A stretch of DNA of 6,639 bases from Comamonadaceae bacterium (lineage in GTDB: Bacteria > Pseudomonadota > Gammaproteobacteria > Burkholderiales > Burkholderiaceae_C), in the NCBI GenBank assembly GCA_947461325.1, contig CANHLD010000098.1, positions 1-6,639 of the forward strand, given 5' to 3'. The position numbers and the translations under genes were made by a program. Of this stretch, positions 1-6,225 are shown piece by piece. Each line of letters opens with the position of its first letter. Within the stretch, counting starts at the first letter, position 1. The notes beneath the pieces were generated by a model. It was given only the letters and a program-made list of their open reading frames with translations. It was not told the origin of the DNA and did no database searches.

Positions 1-2233
1 CCACGGGTGGCTTGTGGATGGTTGCGCTCACACAATCCCAGTTGTGGTCACTGCAAAAACGCGACACTGCGGGGTTCAAGGTCAAGCCTCGGGTTTGAAA
101 GCCCGCCAAACTGTAGGCATCTTCCATCACAAACCGCTTGGTTTCATCCAAATACTTGTCCATGAGAATGCCCTCGGCTTTGCTGTAATAAGGTTTAGAG
201 GCATTTGGATAAGCAGTGGTTGGCGCATCGTTTGCAGCGGGTTGCAACAACTCATTGGCTTTACTGATCAGCGAATGAATTTCAAGACCCGGTGTTTTGA
301 TCTCCATCCAGCCCAGCTTGCTGGCTCTGAAGTCACTAAAGAATGAAATTGCATCAGCCGTGCCATGAGTGGTGTCATAAAACGGTTGCTTGACAGCCCC
401 CTTGATTTTCAAATCAACCGTGGATACATTGGCGCCCGAAAAACGCAGTTCAAGCAAACCGCCGTAAGGCGAAACAATGCTGAATTCAGTGCCGGATATT
501 TTGAAATCCGGGCTTTGAGGAAACCTCGGTCTTCGATACCCTTTACGGTCATTCACATTGGAGATGGCATCAAATAATTTGGTATTGCCTGACCCTGCAG
601 TATTTAAAAAGAGAGAGAACTTACCTTCAGCAGGTGGGTTAGGCAATAGAAAACTGATTGCTTGTCCGGGTAGGGCAAACCGGCCCACGGAAGTGAAACC
701 ATCTTTACCGGGTATTGACACCGTCACTGTTTCATATGGGGAGCTACCAACCAATTGGCTTGCGGCAGGGCTGAGAAAAGTGCCTAAATCGGTTTGAGCG
801 GATCCAGAAGCTCGAACGTATGCCACCAGAGCATCTGCAATGTATGCCGCTTGAAATTTGGCGGGGTCTTTGCTTTTATCAATGGGGTAGACAATGTTTT
901 TTCGGTATGCATCTGCCCACAGTACAAATTGTTGAAGTGTCTTGTTTCCATTTTGCGCATCAAAAAGATTTTGTCCCTTGGCATTGATTTCATCAAGCTT
1001 GCCTTTGAGGTAGTTGACTGGCATCACTATGTCTTCTGTGAAGGATTGCGACAACGTACATCCGTTGGTATCAGGGCAAGAAGTCCAGTCATAAGACGCT
1101 TTGAAACTGGAGGTATTGATGCTATTGAGCAAACCGCCTATCTTGTCTGCTCTTTGTTTTAGCTGCTCCAGCGTGAGGCTTGATGCCACATAATCTTTCA
1201 CATAGTAGTTTCTCTTGTCGGGAATATCGCCATTGGCGAAACCCATGGCATTTAAGCGTGGAAAGTCGTCTGTGAAACTGGCACGTGCATAGTCATTTGC
1301 TGCACCTCCATCCGGATGTGCATTCAAATACAAGACTGGAATTTTGGCTGCAATGATCTCTTGGATTCTGGTCAATTGAGTCTGTAAATCAGTTGCGCTG
1401 AGTCGCCTGTCAATCGCACCAAAGACCACCAACTGCGCCTTGCTTGCGCAATCCTTCAAGGGTGCCACCAATGGGTCACAGGACAAACTGTTGAAAGCTC
1501 CGTTCAACAATGCATTCATACCAGCAACCGCGTAAGGCTTGCTTACCCTAGTGCCGTTGGCAGAGGTGTACATCACTGTGGCGGATGCTGGCAGACTCGA
1601 CCAAGCGATGTTCAAGTTTGCCGGGTTTTGTTGCGTTAAATCTGTGCTTGCATTGCCGCTCACCAGCCATGCCAGTACCCGTTTGAATACCGAGCGATGA
1701 GCGGCTTGTCCGGTTCTGATGGCTTGGCCTTGACTATCAACACCTTGTAGTGTGTTGGAGGGATCAAAGCCAGCTAATATGTCATAGCCATACCCAGCGA
1801 TACGGTTGCCCGCAACCGTACTCACCGAAGCCAGCACGTTGCCTTTGTCCCCCGTCACGATGGGAAATACATAGTCCATCGACATCAGACTGGGCTGAAT
1901 CATGAAGCTTTCATAAATCAAGTCATATTGCGTGTTGTTACCGCCGTAAAAAGCAGTCAGCAATTTGTCTTGCGCGGCTTTGACCGATTGGAATGAAGTG
2001 GCTGCAGATGCAATGGCGTAACTGGCATCTTGTGGCTGAAGTAAATTGCTGTTGCCGCCACTTGCCAGTGCTGAGTTCATTCGGGTTTGGGCAGTCACCA
2101 GTCCTGTTTGCTGATCTGCCACTGGGGAAGTTGTGTTTTTGCTTGCGGTTGATGACCCCCCTCCTCCGCACCCCCCTAAAAAAAGCAATGACGAAACGCA
2201 AAACAATAGGAAAACACTTTTGCAGTGAGACAT
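1..2233 (-). CDS. ImpA-like (peptidase M60 type) metalloprotease, lipoprotein; 3' end outside window
   Basis: The frame is open from the ATG at 2233-2231 to the left edge, giving 744 residues with no stop. Residues 1-22 are a lipoprotein signal: basic/polar start, hydrophobic core VFLLFCVSSLLFL, lipobox LGGC with Cys22. Gly at +2 rather than Asp suggests outer-membrane sorting. A low-complexity Gly/Ser/Thr linker follows. Residues about 85-330 resemble the N-terminal part of ImpA-family proteases (AGNRIAGYGY, LAWLVSGN, AQLVVFGAID). About 345-490 matches the helical domain in layout (YYVKDYVASSLTLEQL, YDWTSCPD, DAYRKNIVYPIDKS, TDLGTF). From about 500 the M60-type region begins, with YRRPRFPQSP (566-575) and the signature-like SPYGGLLEL (588-596). 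In the family, IMPa of Pseudomonas aeruginosa is a secreted protease that cleaves O-glycosylated host proteins; its HExxH zinc motif comes later, so the active site is not visible here. Assignment is from remembered family features, not a search. The substrate is unknown. The gene is preceded by its own RBS and promoter. Confidence 0.85.
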   Translation of the reverse strand, partial: MSHCKSVFLLFCVSSLLFLGGCGGGGSSTASKNTTSPVADQQTGLVTAQTRMNSALASGGNSNLLQPQDASYAIASAATSFQSVKAAQDKLLTAFYGGNNTQYDLIYESFMIQPSLMSMDYVFPIVTGDKGNVLASVSTVAGNRIAGYGYDILAGFDPSNTLQGVDSQGQAIRTGQAAHRSVFKRVLAWLVSGNASTDLTQQNPANLNIAWSSLPASATVMYTSANGTRVSKPYAVAGMNALLNGAFNSLSCDPLVAPLKDCASKAQLVVFGAIDRRLSATDLQTQLTRIQEIIAAKIPVLYLNAHPDGGAANDYARASFTDDFPRLNAMGFANGDIPDKRNYYVKDYVASSLTLEQLKQRADKIGGLLNSINTSSFKASYDWTSCPDTNGCTLSQSFTEDIVMPVNYLKGKLDEINAKGQNLFDAQNGNKTLQQFVLWADAYRKNIVYPIDKSKDPAKFQAAYIADALVAYVRASGSAQTDLGTFLSPAASQLVGSSPYETVTVSIPGKDGFTSVGRFALPGQAISFLLPNPPAEGKFSLFLNTAGSGNTKLFDAISNVNDRKGYRRPRFPQSPDFKISGTEFSIVSPYGGLLELRFSGANVSTVDLKIKGAVKQPFYDTTHGTADAISFFSDFRASKLGWMEIKTPGLEIHSLISKANELLQPAANDAPTTAYPNASKPYYSKAEGILMDKYLDETKRFVMEDAYSLAGFQTRGLTLNPAVSRFCSDHNWDCVSATIHKPPV

Positions 2234-2239
2234 GATTAA

Positions 2240-2245
2240 CTCCTT
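2240..2245 (-). promoter_or_regulatory. Ribosome binding site of the ImpA-like gene
   Basis: On the minus strand AAGGAG lies 6 nt before the ATG at 2233-2231. This supports that ATG as the start, and it is immediately followed by a good lipoprotein signal peptide. An in-frame amber codon at 2255-2257 rules out any start further upstream. Confidence 0.8.
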
Positions 2246-2254
2246 GAAAACAGC

Positions 2255-2280
2255 CTAAAACATCAAATTCATCCTCCTTA
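2255..2280 (-). promoter_or_regulatory. Strong Shine-Dalgarno with a tiny leader ORF upstream of the ImpA-like gene
   Basis: Reading the minus strand, TAAGGAGG at 2280-2273 is a better Shine-Dalgarno than the one used by the downstream gene. It is followed by ATG AAT TTG ATG TTT TAG (2272-2255). The first ATG abuts the SD and is too close. The second ATG (2263-2261) is 9 nt away, a usable spacing, and would encode only Met-Phe before the amber stop. The mini-ORF is in the same frame as the protease gene, which starts 21 nt after the TAG. It could be a leader peptide, a ribosome standby site, or the relic of an older start closed off by the stop. The sequence is clear; the function is inferred. 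Confidence 0.4.
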
Positions 2281-2309
2281 CATCTGAAGAATTAATAGCT
2301 ATGATGCTG

Positions 2310-2338
2310 ATTAAATAGAGTTACTTTTAAAACGTCAA
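2310..2338 (-). promoter_or_regulatory. Predicted sigma-70-type promoter for the ImpA-like gene
   Basis: On the minus strand TTGACG (2338-2333; 5 of 6 to TTGACA) is separated by 17 bp from TTTAAT (2315-2310; 5 of 6 to TATAAT). It lies between the end of the transporter gene and the protease start, in the right direction. A transcript starting about 7 nt after the -10 box would have a leader of roughly 70 nt, which includes the strong SD and mini-ORF. No clear operator palindrome is seen next to it. Confidence 0.6.
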
Positions 2339-2360
2339 TCTGGTTTTTTTATTTCTAATA

Positions 2361-2386
2361 CCTGCACTTACAAAAGTAAACGCAAG
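2361..2386 (-). terminator. Possible 3' hairpin after the EamA transporter gene
   Basis: As minus-strand RNA, CUUGCGUUUAC and GUAAGUGCAGG can form an 11-bp stem with a UUUU loop, using three G-U pairs. The hairpin begins 15 nt after the transporter stop codon and ends before the protease promoter, a natural place for a transcript end. It is followed by an A-rich stretch and not a U-tract, so it is not a standard intrinsic terminator. It may instead stabilise a 3' end, or be chance. Confidence 0.3.
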
Positions 2387-2401
2387 CGAAACTTTGATGA
2401 A

Positions 2402-3298
2402 TTAACGATGAGTACTTTGTGCAAGGGCAACGCCTGGCAATATGAGCAAAGCCCCCCAAAGGTGATACCAATAAAGTGGTTCACCCAAAATTCCCCAGGA
2501 AACAAGTGCGCCCCACAAGGGACTTAAATACAAAGCCATGCCAACTCTGCTGGCTCCCAAGTGTCTTTGTGCCCATGCGTAAACAGCATAGGCACCGATA
2601 CCGGGAAAAACACCGGCTGCCAGCACCAAAGCTGTGGCCTGCCATTGCCACGCAGGATGTGACGGTTGATGCCATTCCCACACCACAAACGGACTCAATA
2701 CCACGCAACCTGCCAATGAAATCACGGCCAATCGTGCGAATGCACTCAAGGGTGTGTGCCAGTGTTTTTGTAACAGCGCGAACACGGCCCAACTGAAGGC
2801 TGCAAGAAGCACCAGCAAATCGCCTGCTACCCATTGCACAGTTGAAACATCCAGCCACTGTCCTTTCAAAACCACATGTAAGACTCCTGTAATGGCCAGC
2901 ACGAAACCAGCCAATTGCAGGGCTTGTACCCGTTCGCGTAACCAAAGGGCGGCGCCTAAGGTGATGATCACCGGCGACGAGGTGTAGATGAGTGCGATGT
3001 TCATTGCAGGAGATGTCAACGCAGCTGCATAGACCCATGCGCCACAAAACAGCATGCCAAAAACACCCAAGGCGATGTATTGAAGCCACTGCTTCACCAT
3101 ATGTTGGCGGTGCAAAAAAATTTCATGTCGGCAAATCCAACCGAGCACCAAACCGACGATAAGAAAGCGCCCCAGTGCCAGCGTATGCGGTTGAACAATG
3201 CCCGGTGCGACCCGGGCAATCAAATAGTTGATCGCCCAAAAAGCCGGAATCACCCAAATACCTAAAAGCGCCAAGCGCTGAGCGGCGGAGTCTTGCAC
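2402..3298 (-). CDS. EamA/DMT-family transporter, ten predicted membrane helices
   Basis: This 298-residue, very hydrophobic protein fits the drug/metabolite transporter superfamily (EamA type) in length and in its two-half layout. Hydrophobic segments are seen at about 8-28, 38-54, 72-92, 98-118, 125-144, 158-176, 188-207, 220-240, 250-270 and 276-293. Typical EamA features are the early PAFWAINYLIARVAP, the end of helix 4 with SSPVIITLGAALWLRER (107-123), and the second-half LGEP (271-274) after SPLWGALVSW. It sits in the inner membrane; the substrate cannot be told from sequence. The start is GTG at 3298-3296, with no good Shine-Dalgarno. It lies only one codon (AAA) after the dusA stop TAG and in the same frame, so an upstream start is impossible and translational coupling to dusA is likely. 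The first membrane helix begins about 8 residues in, as is usual for the family, which favours this start. A link to tRNA modification is not implied. Confidence 0.9.
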   Translation of the reverse strand: MQDSAAQRLALLGIWVIPAFWAINYLIARVAPGIVQPHTLALGRFLIVGLVLGWICRHEIFLHRQHMVKQWLQYIALGVFGMLFCGAWVYAAALTSPAMNIALIYTSSPVIITLGAALWLRERVQALQLAGFVLAITGVLHVVLKGQWLDVSTVQWVAGDLLVLLAAFSWAVFALLQKHWHTPLSAFARLAVISLAGCVVLSPFVVWEWHQPSHPAWQWQATALVLAAGVFPGIGAYAVYAWAQRHLGASRVGMALYLSPLWGALVSWGILGEPLYWYHLWGALLILPGVALAQSTHR

Positions 3299-3301
3299 TT
3301 T

Positions 3302-4312
3302 CTAAACAACTTTCTGGTCGAAATGAAATGCCGCAGAACGCGTTGGAAGCAAGGCTTGGGTTGCCAGTTTGGCAACCTCGACGGCGGGCAGTTGTTTCAG
3401 CCTGTGATCGCTCCATACTTGGCGCCATTTGCGGGCGCCCGCCTGACCATGACGCAAGCCCAGTATGTGACGTGACACTGCAAACCATGGCACACCCAAA
3501 GCCGATTGTTTGACCATGTAGTCGACCATCTGAGCTTCAACAATGTCGTGACTTAGGACAGAAGATTGGTGGCCTAAAGCCTTGTCCCATTGCGTCAACA
3601 TCCAGGGATTGTGATAGGCCTCACGCCCCACCATGACGCCATCGAGTTCAAGCAAATGCGTCTGGATTTCCTGAATGCTACGGATACCGCCATTGATGAC
3701 GAAGAATAATTGAGGAAAATCAAGTTTCAATCGCAATACCCAGTCTGGTTTGAGTGGTGGCAACTCACGGTTTTCTTTAGGTGAAATGCCTTGCAACCAG
3801 GCGTTGCGCGCATGAACGATGAATGTTGAACATCCGGCGGCGGCCACCGTACCAACAAAATCACGCACGAACGCATAGCTTTCGGTTCTGTCAATGCCAA
3901 TGCGGTGCTTGACGGTGACCGGTACAGACACCACGTCGACCATGGCCTTGACACCGTCTGCCACCAACTGTGGCTCTGCCATCAAGCAGGCACCAAATGC
4001 ACCGCGCTGCACGCGCTCGGACGGGCAACCGCAGTTCAGGTTGATTTCGTCATAACCCCACTGCTCGCCCAACTTCGCTGCCTGCGCCAAATCTGCAGGT
4101 TCACTGCCGCCGATTTGCAGCGCCACTGGGTGTTCGTCCAAATTGAAATCAAGGTGGCGTGGTCTGTCCCCGTGAATGAGTGCACCGGTGGTGACCATTT
4201 CGGTGTAGAGCAATGCATGTCGGGAAAGCAATCGATGAAAGTAACGACAGTGTCTGTCGGTCCAGTCCATCATGGGGGCTACGCTGATTCGTTTCACAGT
4301 TGTTATTGGCAC
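3302..4312 (-). CDS. dusA: tRNA-dihydrouridine(20/20a) synthase DusA
   Basis: This 336-residue cytoplasmic flavoenzyme reduces uridine to dihydrouridine in the tRNA D-loop (positions 20/20a for DusA) using FMN and NADPH. Family signatures are all present and in order: SVAPMMDWTDRHCRYF (10-25), TEMVTTGAL (37-45), ALQIGGSEP (64-72), NLNCGCPSERVQRGAFGACL (91-110) with the conserved catalytic Cys96, VKHRIGID (134-141), FIVHARNAWLQG (164-175), SPKENRE (177-183), INGGI (206-210) and DGVMVGREAYHNPW (224-237). The 'YTEMVTTGA...HARxAWLxGLSPKENRE' pattern is that of DusA rather than DusB or DusC. The start is GTG at 4312-4310. A second GTG at codon 6 (4297-4295) is also possible, and both lack a strong SD. 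No in-frame ATG, GTG or TTG start is seen just upstream. The gene is followed after 3 bp by the EamA transporter in the same frame. No convincing promoter was found upstream. Confidence 0.95.
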   Translation of the reverse strand: MPITTVKRISVAPMMDWTDRHCRYFHRLLSRHALLYTEMVTTGALIHGDRPRHLDFNLDEHPVALQIGGSEPADLAQAAKLGEQWGYDEINLNCGCPSERVQRGAFGACLMAEPQLVADGVKAMVDVVSVPVTVKHRIGIDRTESYAFVRDFVGTVAAAGCSTFIVHARNAWLQGISPKENRELPPLKPDWVLRLKLDFPQLFFVINGGIRSIQEIQTHLLELDGVMVGREAYHNPWMLTQWDKALGHQSSVLSHDIVEAQMVDYMVKQSALGVPWFAVSRHILGLRHGQAGARKWRQVWSDHRLKQLPAVEVAKLATQALLPTRSAAFHFDQKVV

Positions 4313-4602
4313 ACAGGGATGTCTTATTCTCGCAGTAGTTTTATGTTGGTTTTTTACTTTAATGAGACGGTTTAAGTCGCTGAATTCATTCGAATTTAGA
4401 TTTTTATTTACTTTACATAATGATCAAATAAGTACTTAAGAACCAATAAATAGTCCCCGTCGACCTTAACAAATCTTAAAGCAAACTCATTTATAAAAAA
4501 ATGTCATTGTTTTTATTTATAAAACACTTAACCTAGCAACATCTTTAGATATCGTATTTTCAGAGACCAACCAATCAACCTCCTGTTTTATAAATATAAA
4601 CC

Positions 4603-4642
4603 TTGAGGTGATGGTTTGAGGCTCTGAAGTGAAGATTTGAAG
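4603..4642. repeat. Cluster of short TTGAGG / TGAAG direct repeats
   Basis: TTGAGG occurs at 4603-4608 and 4616-4621 (13-bp period). It is followed by TGAAG at 4625-4629, 4630-4634 and 4638-4642. The five related TGARG-like units in 40 bp stand out from the A/T-run background of the spacer. They could be binding sites or simple-sequence drift; they are too short to be sure. Confidence 0.35.
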
Positions 4643-4674
4643 AACCAGATTTAGTTTGATTAAAAATGCATTTC

Positions 4675-4696
4675 AAAAAACGGAAGTCGCATTCCG
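4675..4696 (-). terminator. Possible minus-strand intrinsic terminator
   Basis: On the minus strand CGGAA and TTCCG form a 5-bp stem around a 6-nt loop (4696-4681), directly followed by six T residues (4680-4675). The stem is short. In this direction it could stop transcripts running on from the phaB-MDR unit through the unknown plus-strand gene. On the plus strand it has only A-tracts after it, so it would not act that way. Confidence 0.35.
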
Positions 4697-4787
4697 AAAG
4701 AAAAAAAACAGGGTGTTTCTAAAAAGGTATTAAACGCGAGGACAGATTGCTCAAAAGGCCGTGTGTCTAAACCAACTTTTTTTAGAA

Positions 4788-4792
4788 AAGGA
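4788..4792 (+). promoter_or_regulatory. Ribosome binding site deciding the start of the unknown gene
   Basis: AAGGA (extended to AAAAGGA from 4786) ends 8 nt before the ATG at 4801. The same frame could start at GTG 4795, but that is only 2 nt from the SD. ATG 4793 runs straight into TGA. The ATG at 4801 is therefore chosen. Confidence 0.7.
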
Positions 4793-4800
4793 ATGTGAAC

Positions 4801-5220
4801 ATGTCACATACACAAACACAAGATTCTGCTTTGCATTGCTACGCAGAATTTTTGATGGCGATAGCCAATGGCGCGAAAGTAGAAGACTTCCATATCCCGG
4901 CGACAGCAGGACATTACTCTGATTTGAATGCATTGCTGGCAGATATTTTGAATGGGATCAGTGATCTGAAAGTAACCCGCAAACCGATTCTTAAGTCGGT
5001 CAATGGATTCAACGTCAAGGCCCCTGAAACCGCTTTACCTGTTGACCGCACATATTACGTGGCCAGACCTGATTTGCCCAAAAAATTCATTGAAACCAAG
5101 AACTGCAATGAAGTAACTGACAAACATTATTTGAGAATGGGGTTGGTTTTTTTGACAGCCAATGATGCGATTGCTTATGCCAACGCCATGTGCGGTTTTG
5201 ATCCGGGGGAATCGCAATAA
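4801..5220 (+). CDS. Unknown 139-residue protein with phage-like small-protein layout
   Basis: I do not recognise a named family. The protein has no signal peptide or membrane helix and should be cytoplasmic. It opens with a likely helix (ALHCYAEFLMAIANGAKVEDF, about 10-30). A middle segment RKPILKSVNGFNVKAPE (60-76) is followed by DRTYYVARP (82-90). The end has GLVFLTANDAIAYANAMCG (114-132), which looks like a beta strand then a helix. The order 'short helix with AxANGxxV, then ...P....VNGF.V..P, then YYV.., then RxGLVFLTxxDAxAxAxAM' resembles, from memory, many small uncharacterised phage and prophage proteins of proteobacteria. That resemblance is inference. It is the only plus-strand gene here, sits behind an A+T-rich spacer, and converges with the MDR gene (16-bp gap). 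It may be an accessory insertion into a housekeeping neighbourhood, but no integrase, att site or other phage gene is visible. Confidence 0.75.
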   Translation: MSHTQTQDSALHCYAEFLMAIANGAKVEDFHIPATAGHYSDLNALLADILNGISDLKVTRKPILKSVNGFNVKAPETALPVDRTYYVARPDLPKKFIETKNCNEVTDKHYLRMGLVFLTANDAIAYANAMCGFDPGESQ

Positions 5221-5252
5221 AAACCAAAGAGCGGTCTTAGTCCTCCAACCGC
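5219..5252 (-). terminator. Weak hairpin plus T-tract at the end of the MDR gene
   Basis: On the minus strand GCGGT (5252-5248) and ACCGC (5235-5231) can pair around a 12-nt loop that holds the MDR stop codon. A TCTTTGG stretch and then five T residues (5223-5219) follow. The T-run is displaced from the stem and overlaps the stop codon of the convergent gene. It could be an imperfect terminator; the evidence is thin. Confidence 0.25.
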
Positions 5253-6220
5253 ACAACCACATTGCCGATGAGTTTGCCCGACTCAACGGCTTCGTGTGCC
5301 TGAACCACCTGCGCCAAGTTGTACTCTGCGGCAATGGTATGGATTAACTGGTTTTGCTTCAACATGTCGGTCAACTGGCTAAGACATGTTTTGCGATCCG
5401 CAGGCATCAATTCATACACAAGAAAAAAACTGAGCGTGAATGAATTGAAAAGCATAGGGCGAAAGCTGACAGAAATATCTGCTGGCGGATTCGATCCGTA
5501 ACACACCAAATGTCCGTGCGGGCGCATCACGCCTTGCGCCATCCATTGAATGGTGGTGGAGAAGTCCATGTCGATGATGGCATCCACACCTTTGCCGCCG
5601 GTCAATGCCTTGACCCGGGCGACCACGTCTTCAGTTTTGTAAAACAAGCAATGATCGGCACCGGCGGCTTTGGCATGCGCTGCCTTGGCTTCAGAACCCA
5701 CTGTGCCTATGACGGTAGCGCCGAGTCGCTTGAGCATTTGCGTCACGTAATGACCCACCGCCGAAGATGCGCCGGTTACCAACACCGTCTTGTTACTGAC
5801 ATCGCCTGCGATACGAACCGCTTGCACGGCCGTCAAACCGGGAATGCCCATGCAGGCTCCGGCTTGAAACGACACGGCATCTGGCAAGACGACGGCTTGT
5901 GCGCTGGGCAAGCACACGTACTCGGCAGCCGTCCCGTACGGCCTTTGCCACTGCGCGTTCCAAGTCCATACGCGCTGACCGATGCGCGAAGCATCGACGC
6001 CCGCGCCGACGGCATCAATCACACCAGCACCATCGCTGTGCGGGATGATGAACGGGCTACCCAAGGGCCGCGCCATGCGTGATTTGACATCTGACGGATT
6101 GACTCCGCTGTAATGCAATTTGACCCTGACTTCACCCGCAGCGAGCTGAGGCATGGGTTGTTCGCCCACTTGCATCACTTCGGTTGCAGCGCCATTACCT
6201 TCGTACCAAGCAGCTCGCAT
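5237..6220 (-). CDS. Zinc-independent MDR oxidoreductase, NADPH:quinone reductase-like
   Basis: This 327-residue protein has the usual length and two-domain order of the quinone-oxidoreductase (zeta-crystallin) branch of the medium-chain dehydrogenase/reductase superfamily. The N-terminal GroES-like half has GVNPSDVKSR (39-48), IPHSDGAGVI (59-68), GQRVW (81-85) and YGTAAEYV (95-102). The Rossmann half has IPGLTAVQAV (126-135) and the nucleotide-binding VLVTGASSAVG (146-156), then GKGVDAIIDM (209-218) and the typical C-terminal AHEAVESGKLIGNVVVRL (308-325). The four-Cys structural zinc loop of alcohol dehydrogenases is absent, so it should be a zinc-free, soluble NADPH-dependent reductase of quinones or enones. 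The true substrate is not readable from sequence. The binding loop is GASSAVG where many family members have AAxGGVG, a tolerated variant. It starts 5 bp after phaB, with a GGGA motif in the end of phaB as a possible SD, so the two are probably co-transcribed. Confidence 0.9.
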   Translation of the reverse strand: MRAAWYEGNGAATEVMQVGEQPMPQLAAGEVRVKLHYSGVNPSDVKSRMARPLGSPFIIPHSDGAGVIDAVGAGVDASRIGQRVWTWNAQWQRPYGTAAEYVCLPSAQAVVLPDAVSFQAGACMGIPGLTAVQAVRIAGDVSNKTVLVTGASSAVGHYVTQMLKRLGATVIGTVGSEAKAAHAKAAGADHCLFYKTEDVVARVKALTGGKGVDAIIDMDFSTTIQWMAQGVMRPHGHLVCYGSNPPADISVSFRPMLFNSFTLSFFLVYELMPADRKTCLSQLTDMLKQNQLIHTIAAEYNLAQVVQAHEAVESGKLIGNVVVRLED

Positions 6221-6225
6221 TCAAA

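Larger units (their letters stand above)
4313..4800. other. Gene-free A+T-rich divergent intergenic region
   Basis: This 488-bp spacer separates dusA (minus) from the unknown gene (plus), so both promoters should lie here. It is much richer in A+T than the genes around it, with many A- and T-runs and palindromic TTTATAAA-like patches around 4490-4600. I see no tRNA, no convincing protein-coding frame (an 18-codon frame at 4319-4375 has no spaced SD), and no -35/-10 pair good enough to call on either strand. Contents worth noting are a TGATCA palindrome at 4422-4427, a cluster of short direct repeats at 4603-4642, a hairpin with a minus-strand T-tract at 4675-4696, and a weak 6-bp inverted repeat (4766-4771 with 4781-4786) just before the plus-strand RBS. 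Confidence 0.7.

Noticed and set aside
14..1162. Several plus-strand frames of 70-122 codons at the left end
   Set aside because: All are antisense to the continuous 744-codon ImpA-like frame, which carries the recognisable protein; none has family features.
2481..3089. 202-codon minus-strand frame inside the transporter gene
   Set aside because: It overlaps the EamA gene on the same strand in another frame; the product has many Cys, Arg and His residues and no membrane layout, typical of a shadow frame.
3905..4375. 156-codon plus-strand frame opposite the 5' part of dusA, running into the spacer
   Set aside because: It is antisense to the conserved dusA motifs, and its product shows no family features. 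The part beyond dusA (18 codons from 4319) has no spaced Shine-Dalgarno.
4416..4421. CATAAT as a plus-strand -10 box
   Set aside because: No acceptable -35 hexamer lies 16-18 bp upstream, and it is nearly 380 bp from the gene.
4422..4427. TGATCA palindrome as a possible FNR/Crp half-site
   Set aside because: The flanks do not give TTGAT-N4-ATCAA or a Crp consensus, and a 6-bp palindrome is common in A+T-rich DNA.
4766..4786. TCTAAA / TTTAGA inverted repeat just before the RBS of the unknown gene as a riboswitch or thermosensor
   Set aside because: The stem is 6 bp, almost all A-T, and leaves the Shine-Dalgarno free; no known riboswitch core is visible.
5510..6082. 190-codon plus-strand open frame opposite the MDR gene
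   Set aside because: It lies wholly antisense to a clearly recognised MDR protein, its product is rich in Arg/His/Cys with no recognisable domain, and it has no suitable RBS.
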